A stretch of 64,000 bases of DNA from Hyphomonadaceae bacterium (lineage in GTDB: Bacteria; Pseudomonadota; Alphaproteobacteria; Caulobacterales; Hyphomonadaceae): the NCBI GenBank assembly GCA_024743315.1, contig JANSWU010000004.1:387106-451105 (forward strand), written 5' to 3'. Each line of letters opens with the position of its first letter. The first letter of the stretch is position 1. This document shows, one piece after another, positions 33,700 to 42,725 of the stretch. The translations under genes were made by a program, and so were the position numbers. A model generated the notes under the pieces. The model did not search any database and was not told the origin of the DNA. It saw nothing but the letters and a program-made list of their open reading frames with translations.

Positions 33700-34947
33700 C
33701 TATCGGAACAGTGACAGCAGAGACTGTGGTGCCTGGTTCGCGATAGACAGCGCCTGGGTACCCAGCTGCTGCTGAACCTGAAGCGCCTGCAGCTTGGCTG
33801 AAGCAGCTTCCATGTCCGTGTCGGTCAGACCACCGATACCGGTTGTCAGAGAGTCGACCATGGTCTGTACGAATTCACTCTGCGTTTCGATCCGCTTCTG
33901 AGCTGAACCGAAGCCGGCAGCGGCGTCGATCGACGTATTCAGAAGTGTTTCAATCGACGTCAGGGCAGCGGTTGCACCGGTGTCAGTCGTCACGTCGATG
34001 GTCGCGAGGTTACCCAGGCCACCAGCTGACGTACCAGCGGTACCGCCCGTAGACGAGAAGCTCGTAATATCAACGTTCGCACCAGAATTGTTGGTGATCG
34101 AGATCGCGTTATCGGTCCGAGACACAACATAGTCGGTCTGTCCGGTTGCAGACAGGAAGTTCGAAAGCTGGGTCTCGAGGCTTGCGGCGACAGAGTTGGC
34201 GCTGTCATCCGCTCCAGCAACATATTCGAACGTCCGAACACCGATATTGTTGTTCGTGCCTGAATCGTCCAGCTCGATACGGTAGCCGTTGCCGTCGGCA
34301 ACAGATGCGATGGTGATGACTTGCGTTGCACCTGTTGCAACTGTGTCAGCTGTACCAGCCGCGGTACCACCATTGTCGATCAGAGACGTATCGGTCACAG
34401 CCGTGCCGCCATAAGTCGCAGCAGTAGCGGTGTTCGAAATTGACAGGTCGGTGCGGGCAACATCGATGTAAGACGCTGATACCGTGCCAGCAGACGAGCG
34501 GTCGAGCGAAGCAAGAACGCTGACATCTTCGGTAGAGGCACCGTCGATCAGGTTCAGGCCATTAAACTGGGCGGCACCGACAATCGAACCAACCTGGTCG
34601 CGGAGCGCCGCGATATCGGTTTGGATCTTGGACCGGTCAACGTTTTCTTCCTGAGCCGAAACGATCAGCTCTTTCATGTCCTGAAGAACGCTGGTGATCT
34701 GCTCAGCGGCACCGCGTGCAACACCGACAGATGAGCTACCGAGATTCAAAGAGTCCTGGATCTGCTTAAAGCTATCAACGTCTGTAGACATGACAGTTGA
34801 GATCGCCCAGATCGCCGCGTTGTCCTTGGCGCTCGAAACTTTTTTACCGGTAGAAATTTCTGACTGAACCATTGCGAGGTCTTTGTTGATGCCGCGCAGT
34901 GTTTCCAGTGCGACCATGGCACTGTTGTTCGTGAGAATACTAGACAT
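33700..34947 (-). CDS. Flagellin
   Basis: 415 residues. Conserved N-terminus (SSILTNNSAMVALETLRGI, then SSAKDNAAIWAISTVM) and C-terminus (QVQQQLGTQALSIANQAPQS, LLSLFR) form the filament core. Between them, residues about 165-330 are Thr/Ala/Ser-rich, an exposed surface domain that makes this longer than short alphaproteobacterial flagellins of about 275 residues. Only one flagellin gene lies in this window. FlbT/FlaF genes follow; a leader hairpin lies upstream. Confidence 0.95.
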   Translation of the reverse strand: MSSILTNNSAMVALETLRGINKDLAMVQSEISTGKKVSSAKDNAAIWAISTVMSTDVDSFKQIQDSLNLGSSSVGVARGAAEQITSVLQDMKELIVSAQEENVDRSKIQTDIAALRDQVGSIVGAAQFNGLNLIDGASTEDVSVLASLDRSSAGTVSASYIDVARTDLSISNTATAATYGGTAVTDTSLIDNGGTAAGTADTVATGATQVITIASVADGNGYRIELDDSGTNNNIGVRTFEYVAGADDSANSVAASLETQLSNFLSATGQTDYVVSRTDNAISITNNSGANVDITSFSSTGGTAGTSAGGLGNLATIDVTTDTGATAALTSIETLLNTSIDAAAGFGSAQKRIETQSEFVQTMVDSLTTGIGGLTDTDMEAASAKLQALQVQQQLGTQALSIANQAPQSLLSLFR

Positions 34948-35084
34948 TGATGCTTATCCTTATTTGGTTTGGTCCTAAGCGGGACTTTCTGTTCAATGCC
35001 ATCCTGACACCCCGTTTCACGGGAAACCACTCTTGGTTGTATTTATTTTGCTACAACTCTAAGGTGAAAAAATGTTTAATCGTC
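34948..35084 (-). promoter_or_regulatory. Flagellin leader and promoter region
   Basis: Contains a GTTGTA...TACAAC dyad (35036-35057) and a small CCCGT-GAA-ACGGG stem (35012-35024), seen on the minus strand before the flagellin start. The stem is in the presumed mRNA leader, the kind of place where FlbT acts in Caulobacter. No clear sigma-54 or sigma-28 element was found. Confidence 0.35.
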
Positions 35085-35465
35085 TTAGGCTTTACTTTCG
35101 AACCGGCCCCTGGCGCCCGAAAACTGTACTTTCGTACCACTCTGATCATAAGAACCGACTTGGACATCACTTTGCAGGCGATCCAAGCGCCCCAGAACTC
35201 GTTTCAATCCGTGCTGCATGGCCTGCAAATGCCGACCATGCTCTTCGGCCGTGGATTGCAATTTGGATATACGCCGGATAACCGCGTCGGATTGCCCCTT
35301 TAGCGCACCCGACTCGATCGCATTGGACAAAATGGCCAGATGTTCGAACTTGGACTGCGCGATTTGATTGAGCTCGCTCAGCTGTCCGCGAACAATATAT
35401 TCCGCTTCTTGTTCGAACACGCTTTCAATCGTGTCGAGGCAGGACTCTAAAGTCTCACTATTCAT
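35085..35465 (-). CDS. FlgN-like flagellar chaperone
   Basis: 126 residues from the ATG at 35465, whose GGAG is 6 bases upstream; it overlaps the end of the FlgJ-like gene by 8 bases. Helical, with IESVFEQEAEYIVRGQLSEL resembling FlgN/FlgK-FlgL chaperones that bind hook-junction proteins. Identity inferred from shape and position. Confidence 0.55.
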   Translation of the reverse strand: MNSETLESCLDTIESVFEQEAEYIVRGQLSELNQIAQSKFEHLAILSNAIESGALKGQSDAVIRRISKLQSTAEEHGRHLQAMQHGLKRVLGRLDRLQSDVQVGSYDQSGTKVQFSGARGRFESKA

Positions 35466-35781
35466 CAACGTCTCCATTTATAGCTGAGCGCGATTCCGGG
35501 GCTTGCGGCAGGTCACGATCTAAAAGGCCGAGTGGATGTTGCTCCGCGATATCAGCGGCGATCGCTTCGACAAAGTAGCGCGAGAACATGGACGCGCCGT
35601 CGCCACCGCCGAGCGTCAGCGACTTCTCAAGCCCCGTATGGGTCAGGAGTTCGGCCCAGAGCATTTGCTCAAATCGTAATTTTGTGTCCTCCGACATTTC
35701 CTGTGTCGGGCTGGCAGTATCCGTGGACTTCGCCGCGGTTGCCATAAGCTCAGGCGTCAAAATAGTCGGGTTGATTTGCAT
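35458..35781 (-). CDS. flgJ: FlgJ-like rod-binding protein without muramidase
   Basis: 107 residues with the rod-binding FlgJ N-domain (RFEQMLWAELLTHTGLEKSL, then GGGDGASMFSRYFVEAIAAD). The lytic muramidase domain of enterobacterial FlgJ is absent, as in other alphaproteobacteria, so a separate enzyme must open the peptidoglycan. Confidence 0.8.
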   Translation of the reverse strand: MQINPTILTPELMATAAKSTDTASPTQEMSEDTKLRFEQMLWAELLTHTGLEKSLTLGGGDGASMFSRYFVEAIAADIAEQHPLGLLDRDLPQAPESRSAINGDVDE

Positions 35782-35881
35782 AGGCCGCCTCGCAATTGCT
35801 GAATCAAATTTAAATTTAAAGTTGTTAATTCACTCTTTACGCCCTCTTGTTGTATTGGACCGAATTACCAATGAGTTTGTC

Positions 35882-37132
35882 ATGATCTCTGTCCTGCTCC
35901 CGGAATCGCCGTCCGCTCAGAAAGCGCAAACCCCAAAGGGGTCTGATCCGGCTGCGGAGGCGTCGGGCAAAGAAGATCGCTTCTCCGATTTCCTCGCCAA
36001 CGAACCAACAGACGAGCGTACAGATGGCATCCTGTCGAGAGACCCGGTTGCGCCGATAGAAACCAACGCCCCGAAGCCGCCTGCTTTGGGTGATGCAGAA
36101 ACCCTGATTCCGCTGCAATCGGACGTGATCACTTTGTCCACGCCTGACGCGACCGTAGAGGCCGACAATCCGACGCTTCGCCTGGCTACCAATGGCGCTG
36201 ACGGATTGGCGATGCAGCCATCCACTTCGCCCGCTGAAACCATGACCGCCGCACCAGACACCGTGCCGCAAGGATCCATCCAGAAAGCGGAAGTCACGGC
36301 CGCCGCGCCAGACTTGCCCAAAGCACAGCTGAGCGCAGCCCCTGACGGTGAGAACGCGCCTAAAACCACGCCCGAACTGACTGAGATTCGCGGGCAAGCG
36401 GCGCCAGCTGGCTCCGTCCAGGCTGACGACCAGATCCAGCCACCTTTGAGCGCATCACGCGAAACGCCTGAGGCTGATATTCGAAATGCCTCCGCTGAGC
36501 CTGATACGCTGGCAGACCTGGACGTGCGCGCGCCACGCACGGCAGCACCGAGCATTACGGAAGCCAGCCCCGTAGCAAGTCTGCTGACACGTGAAACGCC
36601 GACGATTACGCCAGATACGCAATTGAATATCGTGCCCGCCCCAGCGCCCGCGACAGGTGCGCCAGTCGCGCCGAACGGGCTGACCCCGACGGCCCCAATG
36701 CAAGTCATCGCTGCGCCGAATGAGCTCAGCGCGGTCATCGTCAACGCCCTGCAAGGCGGGCTCGATCCTAAGGAACAAATCGTCGTTCAACTCGACCCGC
36801 CAGAGCTTGGCCGCGTCTTGATTGACTTCAAGTTTGACGCCCAGGGTGTGCAGCAAATCACCATCACATCGGAAAATCCCGAAGCACTGAAACGGCTGCG
36901 GGAACTCCATTTTGAACTCACTCAGGCGCTCAAGGATTTTGGCCTGTCAGATCAGAACATGTCGTTCCAGCAGCATGCTGATCAGCGCCCCAATTCGAAC
37001 CCACCCAACGCCGATTGGGCTCAGCTATCCTCGCCTGGCGCTGCCAAGGACACAGTGACCGTGTCTCGATCCAGCAGCTCGCCTTCTCCCTCCAATGCGC
37101 TTGCAAAGGATCGACTCGACTTATTGCTTTAG
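35882..37132 (+). CDS. fliK: Flagellar hook-length control protein FliK
   Basis: 416 residues from the ATG at 35882. The N-terminal 280 residues are Pro/Ala/Thr-rich and low in complexity, the ruler part; residues about 290-385 form the Flg_hook domain (EQIVVQLDPPELGRVLIDFK, then LHFELTQALKDFGL). FliK measures the hook and switches FlhB specificity. The NPEH FlhB variant makes this partner worth comparing. Followed by flgD after 9 bases. Confidence 0.88.
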   Translation: MISVLLPESPSAQKAQTPKGSDPAAEASGKEDRFSDFLANEPTDERTDGILSRDPVAPIETNAPKPPALGDAETLIPLQSDVITLSTPDATVEADNPTLRLATNGADGLAMQPSTSPAETMTAAPDTVPQGSIQKAEVTAAAPDLPKAQLSAAPDGENAPKTTPELTEIRGQAAPAGSVQADDQIQPPLSASRETPEADIRNASAEPDTLADLDVRAPRTAAPSITEASPVASLLTRETPTITPDTQLNIVPAPAPATGAPVAPNGLTPTAPMQVIAAPNELSAVIVNALQGGLDPKEQIVVQLDPPELGRVLIDFKFDAQGVQQITITSENPEALKRLRELHFELTQALKDFGLSDQNMSFQQHADQRPNSNPPNADWAQLSSPGAAKDTVTVSRSSSSPSPSNALAKDRLDLLL

Positions 37133-37141
37133 GAGTAAGCT

Positions 37142-37813
37142 ATGAGCGAAATTAGCCCGATTTCAAACGCTGGCGCGACCAGCACAGCGGCCTCGACCGC
37201 CTCCACCAGTGCAACCAATTTCAGCGAAGATTTCGATACCTTCCTGCAATTGTTGACCGCGCAAATCCGTAATCAGGATCCGTTGCAGCCCATGGATTCC
37301 ACGCAATTTGTGGAACAGCTCGCGACCTTTTCCTCGCTTGAGCAGCAGGTAGAAACCAACACGACGCTTGGCAATATCGCGACGATGATTGGTGACCTTC
37401 ACGCCGTACTTGCCAATGAATGGCTTGGTCAGGACGTCGCCGTGGCCTCCAAGCATGTGGCATATGAGGGCAAGCCAATCGAGTTCGAAGTTAACCCTGC
37501 CTTTTCCTATGATGACGCGGTATTGACTGTTCGAGACAGCCAAAACCAGATTGTCTGGCAGGAACAGTTGGACGCCGATAAACAACGCCACATCTGGGAC
37601 GGCTCTGTCACAGATCCTTCGGCGCCGGCACAGGCAGGTATCTATCAAATGCAGATTGACCTGTTTTCGAACGGACAACCAATCGCTAGCACGCAAGCCG
37701 AAATCATCAGCAAAGTGACCAATCTCGCCAATGAGAATGGGCAGCTGCGGCTAGGCACCGATAATTACATGACAGCAGATCTAACCGACGTGCGTAAACT
37801 CGCAGGTCAGTGA
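37142..37813 (+). CDS. flgD: Hook assembly scaffold FlgD
   Basis: 223 residues. N-terminal QLLTAQIRNQDPLQPMDSTQFVEQLATFSS-type motif and a C-terminal Ig/FlgD domain with IWDGSVTDPSAPAQAG. Caps the growing hook so FlgE can polymerise. Same operon as fliK. Confidence 0.95.
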   Translation: MSEISPISNAGATSTAASTASTSATNFSEDFDTFLQLLTAQIRNQDPLQPMDSTQFVEQLATFSSLEQQVETNTTLGNIATMIGDLHAVLANEWLGQDVAVASKHVAYEGKPIEFEVNPAFSYDDAVLTVRDSQNQIVWQEQLDADKQRHIWDGSVTDPSAPAQAGIYQMQIDLFSNGQPIASTQAEIISKVTNLANENGQLRLGTDNYMTADLTDVRKLAGQ

Positions 37814-37840
37814 GTTTTTTGATCCTGAAGCGCGATCGAC

Positions 37841-38380
37841 CTACAGGTCCTGTTTGGCCATATCAATGATCAGGACATTCTTGATCTTGTCTGAAATTGC
37901 ATCGCGCAGGTTCATCAGAACCATGGCGCGGATCGTTTCGTAATTATTGATCTCTGTTGGGCGCTCCAAGGTCCGTCCATCATTACTGAGCGTGATCAGC
38001 GTGGTCATGATATTGTCGCGAAGCTTGGGGTCCTCGCTGAACATCTTGTCTGAAATGGAGGGGTCGTGCTCGACGCTGATATGCAAGATGACCAGGCTTG
38101 TCACTTGCCCTTCGCGCATGATCGGGACAACGAATTCGCGACTGAACTTGTAGAAGTTACTGTCGCCAGACGACGACGCTTTGACGTCTGTCTTGGCGTC
38201 GTCTGTCTTATCCGAATGATCGTCTTTCTTGGCGTCCTTCTTTGCGGCCTCATCCTTGTCACTCGCGGCCTCAACCGTGCTTGCCGCCACAGCCTCGCTC
38301 GGCGATTTGAGCACGACACCGGCAAAACTGCCGAGCGCGATAAAGATGATGGCAACCACGCTTGTGATGATGAGTTTCAT
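37841..38380 (-). CDS. FliL-like membrane protein (second copy)
   Basis: 179 residues from the ATG at 38380 with AAGGAAG upstream. One N-terminal transmembrane segment (LIITSVVAIIFIALGSFAGV), an Asp/Lys-rich linker (about 40-70) and a periplasmic domain FYKFSREFVVPIMREGQVTS then HDPSISDKMF, resembling FliL. Last gene after flgH. A separate canonical fliL is at 54965, so this may be a paralogue acting with the stator. Confidence 0.65.
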   Translation of the reverse strand: MKLIITSVVAIIFIALGSFAGVVLKSPSEAVAASTVEAASDKDEAAKKDAKKDDHSDKTDDAKTDVKASSSGDSNFYKFSREFVVPIMREGQVTSLVILHISVEHDPSISDKMFSEDPKLRDNIMTTLITLSNDGRTLERPTEINNYETIRAMVLMNLRDAISDKIKNVLIIDMAKQDL

Positions 38381-38390
38381 GACGACTTCC

Positions 38391-39110
38391 TTAGAATGGG
38401 AGGACTTTTTCCAAGACCTTAGGGACCATGCCGCGCTTGATCCCGGCTTGGGTTTCGCCGCGGCTGAGATATGACAAATTGGCGTCCGCAATCTTCTCAT
38501 ATGAGACTGTATTGGTGCGGGTAATATCCTGAGCCCGGATCACGCCGGACACAGTCAAGTAGCGGACCTCGTCGCTGACTTGGGTTTGCTGGTATCCAGC
38601 AATCACCAAGTTGCCGTTGGGCTCGACGCCAACCACGCGTGCCGCCAGACGGAACGTCACTTGTTCGGCGCGGTTCAGGGCGCCATCGCCGGACAGAGCA
38701 GACGACCGGTCATAATCTATGGCCGGCGACAAAGTGGCGCCATTTGGCAACAATCCGCCAGCAGCCTGTGGGAGGCCCAGCAAGGCGGCGATGTTGAACT
38801 GTTCATTGGTCTGTCGGTTGCGCGACAGAGAGGTTTGCATACTGGCCTGGTCATTCATATCGACGACCACGGTCAGCAAATCGCCGACATCCTTGGCCCG
38901 GCGCATGCCGAGCAGAGCATTTGGCGCTGTGGTCCATAGAGACGCAGCGGACGCACCTTCCTGCTTGGTGTACGACGCTTCGGTTGAAGCCCAATAAGTC
39001 GGCGGCTCAGCTGATACGTTTTGATTTGCCTGATCCGATCCACCCGACGCGCAAGCGGTCAGTGTAACGGCGAGCACTCCAGAGAGTGCGGCGATTTCTA
39101 ATTTACCCAT
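38391..39110 (-). CDS. flgH: Flagellar L-ring protein FlgH
   Basis: 239 residues. Signal peptide with lipobox LTACAS (Cys 20) for outer membrane anchoring, and the FlgH segments DVGDLLTVVVDMNDQASMQT and QVTFRLAARVVGVEPNGNLV. Forms the outer-membrane ring around the rod. Overlaps the end of flgA by 13 bases. Confidence 0.94.
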   Translation of the reverse strand: MGKLEIAALSGVLAVTLTACASGGSDQANQNVSAEPPTYWASTEASYTKQEGASAASLWTTAPNALLGMRRAKDVGDLLTVVVDMNDQASMQTSLSRNRQTNEQFNIAALLGLPQAAGGLLPNGATLSPAIDYDRSSALSGDGALNRAEQVTFRLAARVVGVEPNGNLVIAGYQQTQVSDEVRYLTVSGVIRAQDITRTNTVSYEKIADANLSYLSRGETQAGIKRGMVPKVLEKVLPF

Positions 39111-39499
39111 ACCCAGCCTCCTGCCTGTACGGTTCCTTCAACAATTTGACGCGACTCTAAATTCAACACGGAGACGCTTTCATTCTGTCCCGCCTCGCCG
39201 AGTGCCCGGCCGGTCAGGGTGATTTCCAATGGGCCCTTCATATACTTCACGGTGACCAATTGGTTGCGTTTCACCAGGCGCGGCGCGCGCGTGTCATTGG
39301 GTTTGATTTCCTGCCCGGCATAGACGACACGCTTGACTTCGCGGCCAAGCAATTCGGCATGTTCGTCCTGCCAGACATCGTCTGCGGGCGAGGTATTGGC
39401 TTGCGTAATGACTTCGCCCGGTCGCATGATTTCGGTCGCGGTCAGGGCCGAGCCGCTCGATAAGGTGAGCCCGAGGCTAATACAAAGTGCGCTCAACAT
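39098..39499 (-). CDS. flgA: P-ring assembly chaperone FlgA
   Basis: 133 residues with a signal peptide and the SAF/FlgA domain (VVYAGQEIKPNDTRAPRLVK, then TGRALGEAGQNESVSVLNLE). Periplasmic chaperone for FlgI. Shorter than enteric FlgA (about 220) by lack of the N-terminal region. Confidence 0.88.
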   Translation of the reverse strand: MLSALCISLGLTLSSGSALTATEIMRPGEVITQANTSPADDVWQDEHAELLGREVKRVVYAGQEIKPNDTRAPRLVKRNQLVTVKYMKGPLEITLTGRALGEAGQNESVSVLNLESRQIVEGTVQAGGWVWVN

Positions 39500-39503
39500 G
39501 ATC

Positions 39504-40289
39504 TTATCTCAGCCTCGTTGTGGCTGCCAGCATCTCATCCGAAGCAGTAATCACTTTCGAGTTGAGCTCATATCCGCGCTGGGCCTCGATCAGGTCCGAG
39601 ATTTCCTTGACCACATCAACGCTGGAATCTTCGACAAAGCCCTGACGCAGCGTGCCGACGCCTAAGCTGCCCGGAACTTGGCGATTGGCCTGGCCCGAGG
39701 CTTCAGTTTCGCGGAACATATTGTCGCCGAGCGCTTCCAGACCCTTCTCATTGACGAACGTGGCCAGCGAGATCACGCCGAGCGACTGTCCGGTCGGCTG
39801 ATTGTCGAAATAGGCCACGACTTCGCCGTCCCGGGTGATCGAAATGCGATTGGCATCATTTGGAATCGTGATGCCGTCCGCGAGCGAGTAGCCGTCCATA
39901 GTGACGATCTCGCCCTCCGGGCTGCGATTGAGTTTGCCATCTCGCGTGAAGGCCGTGTCACCGTCAGGTAACTGGATTTCGAGGAAGCCCGGCCCATCAA
40001 TGCCAATATCAAGCTCGCCGCCGGTCTGGCGCATCGAGCCTTGGGTGATCTCAACCGAGACGGTCGAGGCTTTGACCCCGGTGCCGAGCTGGATCCCCGC
40101 TGGCACGACCGTGCCGAGCTGTGAGGTCAGCGTCCCTGGGGTCAGGTATTGCTGATAGACCAGGTCCGAAAATTCAGCGACGCGCGGCCTGTAGGCCGTG
40201 GTGCTCATATTGGCGATATTGTTTGAGATGACATCGACGCGCATTTGCTGCGCGGCCATCCCTGTCGCCGCAATTTGGAGTGATTTCAT
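39504..40289 (-). CDS. flgG: Distal rod protein FlgG
   Basis: 261 residues. N-terminal IAATGMAAQQMRVDVISNNI and C-terminal IEAQRGYELNSKVITASDEM motifs of FlgG. Builds the distal rod that carries the P- and L-rings. Ends 4 bases before flgA. Confidence 0.96.
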   Translation of the reverse strand: MKSLQIAATGMAAQQMRVDVISNNIANMSTTAYRPRVAEFSDLVYQQYLTPGTLTSQLGTVVPAGIQLGTGVKASTVSVEITQGSMRQTGGELDIGIDGPGFLEIQLPDGDTAFTRDGKLNRSPEGEIVTMDGYSLADGITIPNDANRISITRDGEVVAYFDNQPTGQSLGVISLATFVNEKGLEALGDNMFRETEASGQANRQVPGSLGVGTLRQGFVEDSSVDVVKEISDLIEAQRGYELNSKVITASDEMLAATTRLR

Positions 40290-40305
40290 GGCTTATCTCC
40301 TGTGC

Positions 40306-41019
40306 CTACCGGTCTCTTACCGTTGAAATAAATTGCGTAATTCTCTGATCCTCGCGCTCGAGCAGGGTCTGCCCGGCTTCATAGGCGCGCTGCACCTCAA
40401 TCATCCGTGCCATTTCCAGGACGGGGGACACGTTTGACGCTTCTAAAGCGCCTTGCAGGACATTGGCGTTCTCAAGCGGTTGGAGTCCGCCGGCTGCGGT
40501 GAATCTGGTGTCGGTATCGCGCTGCAAATTGCCAGCGGCTGTGAACACACCGACTTGGCCGAGGATTTCGCCATCTGCGGAAATCGTCCCGTCGCCGGCA
40601 ATCGCAAGGCCTTCGGCTTCGGGCGGGATCTGAATCGGCGTGGAGCCGGCGCTGAGCACGCGGGCCCCATCGGACGCGATCAATTGACCTTCGGATGAAA
40701 TCTGGAACGCCCCTGCCCGCGTCAGTCTTTGGCCGGCATCGGTTTCCAGAGCAAAAAAGCCTTCTCCTTGAATGGCAAGATCGAACTGGCCGCCCGTGAA
40801 CTTAACTGTACCTTGAGTAAGGTCGAAATTATGTCCAGCCAGCGCCCCCATGGAGAGAGACGGTGTCGCCTCGCCTGTGCGCATGACATATTCGGCAAAA
40901 ATCGCGCGATCAGTCTTATAGCCGGACGTGTTGGTGTTGGCGATATTGTTGGCGACGACTTGCAGCTCTTTCAGCAAGCCGTCCTGACGGGCGATGGTGG
41001 CGTAAATACTATTGCTCAT
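40306..41019 (-). CDS. flgF: Proximal rod protein FlgF
   Basis: 237 residues. LKELQVVANNIANTNTSGYK and C-terminal MIEVQRAYEAGQTLLEREDQ define the rod family; the order with flgG fits FlgF. ATGA overlap with the large hypothetical gene upstream. Confidence 0.93.
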   Translation of the reverse strand: MSNSIYATIARQDGLLKELQVVANNIANTNTSGYKTDRAIFAEYVMRTGEATPSLSMGALAGHNFDLTQGTVKFTGGQFDLAIQGEGFFALETDAGQRLTRAGAFQISSEGQLIASDGARVLSAGSTPIQIPPEAEGLAIAGDGTISADGEILGQVGVFTAAGNLQRDTDTRFTAAGGLQPLENANVLQGALEASNVSPVLEMARMIEVQRAYEAGQTLLEREDQRITQFISTVRDR

Positions 41020-42725
41020 TCAGTGGCTCCTGCCGGTGATTGCGCAAGCGTGCGTCGAGTTGAGTCCAAAAGGCCCGCGATCTGGAATGGACGAATGTTG
41101 CGATCGACATCCACTGCGCCGGATCGTTTCGATTTTTGAATTGTCCGAATGCGATCGAGGCGGACGACTTCGTCATCCGAAAGTCCTGTGACCAGAGCGG
41201 CAAGATCGGTACTCCACAGCACCCAATTATTGGCGAGTGCGCCATATTCCAGAAGCTCAAGCTGTTTGCTCGGATCTGAAGCCAGGGCTGAAAATGCCGA
41301 GGCGGCGATGGTCGGTGCGTTGGCTTGCAGCGCCCGAATGCCGGCCATGCGATTGATCTCGACCGATTGCGGGAAGGCGTCCCGCACCTCAAACAAATCG
41401 CGATTATCACCGCTCCAGAAGGCGGCTTCCGCAAGCATCAGAGCGACTTCCTGGTCGCGCTCAACCGGGGTCAGGAATTCCGGCACCATGCTGTAAAGGC
41501 CAAGCTCCAAAGCCTTCATCGCTCCGCGCTTTCGCAATGCGGCGCCGGTTGCATCTAGAGGCAATTCAGAGTTGAAGACCGAAAGCGTTTGCAGCGCGTT
41601 CAAGGAATTGGCCGGGTCGCGATCCGCCAGGTAGTCATTCAGGGCGTTTACCGCAAACCGGTCAATCGCCTCTTCGACATCCGGGCGCGATGCAATCTCC
41701 AGCGAGCGCACGCGCTCGAGGCCGGCATACAGGTCATCACTGGCAAGGTGTTCAATCACAAAGCGCAGGATCGGCGCCATATCATGCTGCGTTTCATTCG
41801 CCTCGAGCACGTTCCAGGCTTCTTCCAGCACGAAGGACCGCACGGTCGGGCGTAACGTATTCTTTCGTTCGACCAGGATTAACAAGGCGGCAAGTTTGAG
41901 CTTGGGCTGGCTCATCAACATAACCAGGCGGTCATCCGACTCAGAGCCGTCTGGCATGTCGACCACAGCGGTGCGCAACGCGCTGAGACGAACCGAATTT
42001 TCAATCTCTTGCGGTGTGAACGTCGCGAGGATCTGTTGTCCAAGATCCCGGCGCCGTTCGATTAACAGGGTTGGAATGATCAGGGTCGCAACGTCTTCAC
42101 GCATGGCGAATGGCAAGCTTCTGACCGACCCGATATGACCTGCGATCCGCTCTGTCCCCTGCGGCGAGAAGACGGCGAGCTCGGCGACAGCAAGCCAGAG
42201 ATCCGCGCCAGGATGACAGTCCGCCAGGGCCTCAAAATAGGCGATATCCGGTCGGTCCCGGTTCTCGAGAAGGGAGATTAAATTACGATAGGCATGCCAT
42301 TCCGGATCGCTTTGACGGGTGATCAGGGTCTTGGCTTCGGCATATAGGCCCAGCGCGAGCTTCGATTTTACATCGCGCCGTAATTTCGTGGTCGCGTCTT
42401 CTGCCTCAACCTCGGACAAGGCATTGGGCAGCTCTGTGAAGCGGCGCAAATTCCGAACGACCGAAAAATCCAACGGATTGCTGTCCGGGCATGGCGCCGC
42501 GACCACGGCACCTTGAACCGGGCTGACAGCGTCTTCCCCAGCGGTCTCGCCACTCGGCACCAATAGTCCTTTTTGGATCGCGGTTTCGACAAAAGCATCC
42601 AGCCCGCCAGCTGGCGCTTCCGCCGCTTCTGGCTCAGGCTTCGAAACGTCGTTCGCTCCGGTGTCTGCAAACGAAGCAGACGCCAGAGCGACGAGGATGC
42701 CAGCGGAGGTGAGGCGTCGTATCAT
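41016..42725 (-). CDS. Large periplasmic helical protein of the flagellar locus, uncharacterised
   Basis: 569 residues. Signal peptide (IRRLTSAGILVALASASFA) and then almost all helix, consisting of many short amphipathic units of the type found in TPR/alpha-solenoid repeats. Translationally linked on both sides: its ATG overlaps the motA stop and its stop overlaps the flgF ATG (ATGA each). No catalytic motif is seen. A scaffold for stator or rod assembly in the periplasm is a reasonable guess from context, no more. Confidence 0.8.
   Translation of the reverse strand: MIRRLTSAGILVALASASFADTGANDVSKPEPEAAEAPAGGLDAFVETAIQKGLLVPSGETAGEDAVSPVQGAVVAAPCPDSNPLDFSVVRNLRRFTELPNALSEVEAEDATTKLRRDVKSKLALGLYAEAKTLITRQSDPEWHAYRNLISLLENRDRPDIAYFEALADCHPGADLWLAVAELAVFSPQGTERIAGHIGSVRSLPFAMREDVATLIIPTLLIERRRDLGQQILATFTPQEIENSVRLSALRTAVVDMPDGSESDDRLVMLMSQPKLKLAALLILVERKNTLRPTVRSFVLEEAWNVLEANETQHDMAPILRFVIEHLASDDLYAGLERVRSLEIASRPDVEEAIDRFAVNALNDYLADRDPANSLNALQTLSVFNSELPLDATGAALRKRGAMKALELGLYSMVPEFLTPVERDQEVALMLAEAAFWSGDNRDLFEVRDAFPQSVEINRMAGIRALQANAPTIAASAFSALASDPSKQLELLEYGALANNWVLWSTDLAALVTGLSDDEVVRLDRIRTIQKSKRSGAVDVDRNIRPFQIAGLLDSTRRTLAQSPAGATE

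Noticed and set aside
34948-35084. Sigma-54 or sigma-28 promoter of flagellin
   Set aside because: No GG-N10-GC or TAAA-N15-GCCGATAA match at a sensible position.
35917-36744. 275-codon minus-strand ORF rich in Gly/Ser/Val
   Set aside because: Antisense to the low-complexity part of fliK; composition is explained by the GC-rich frame.
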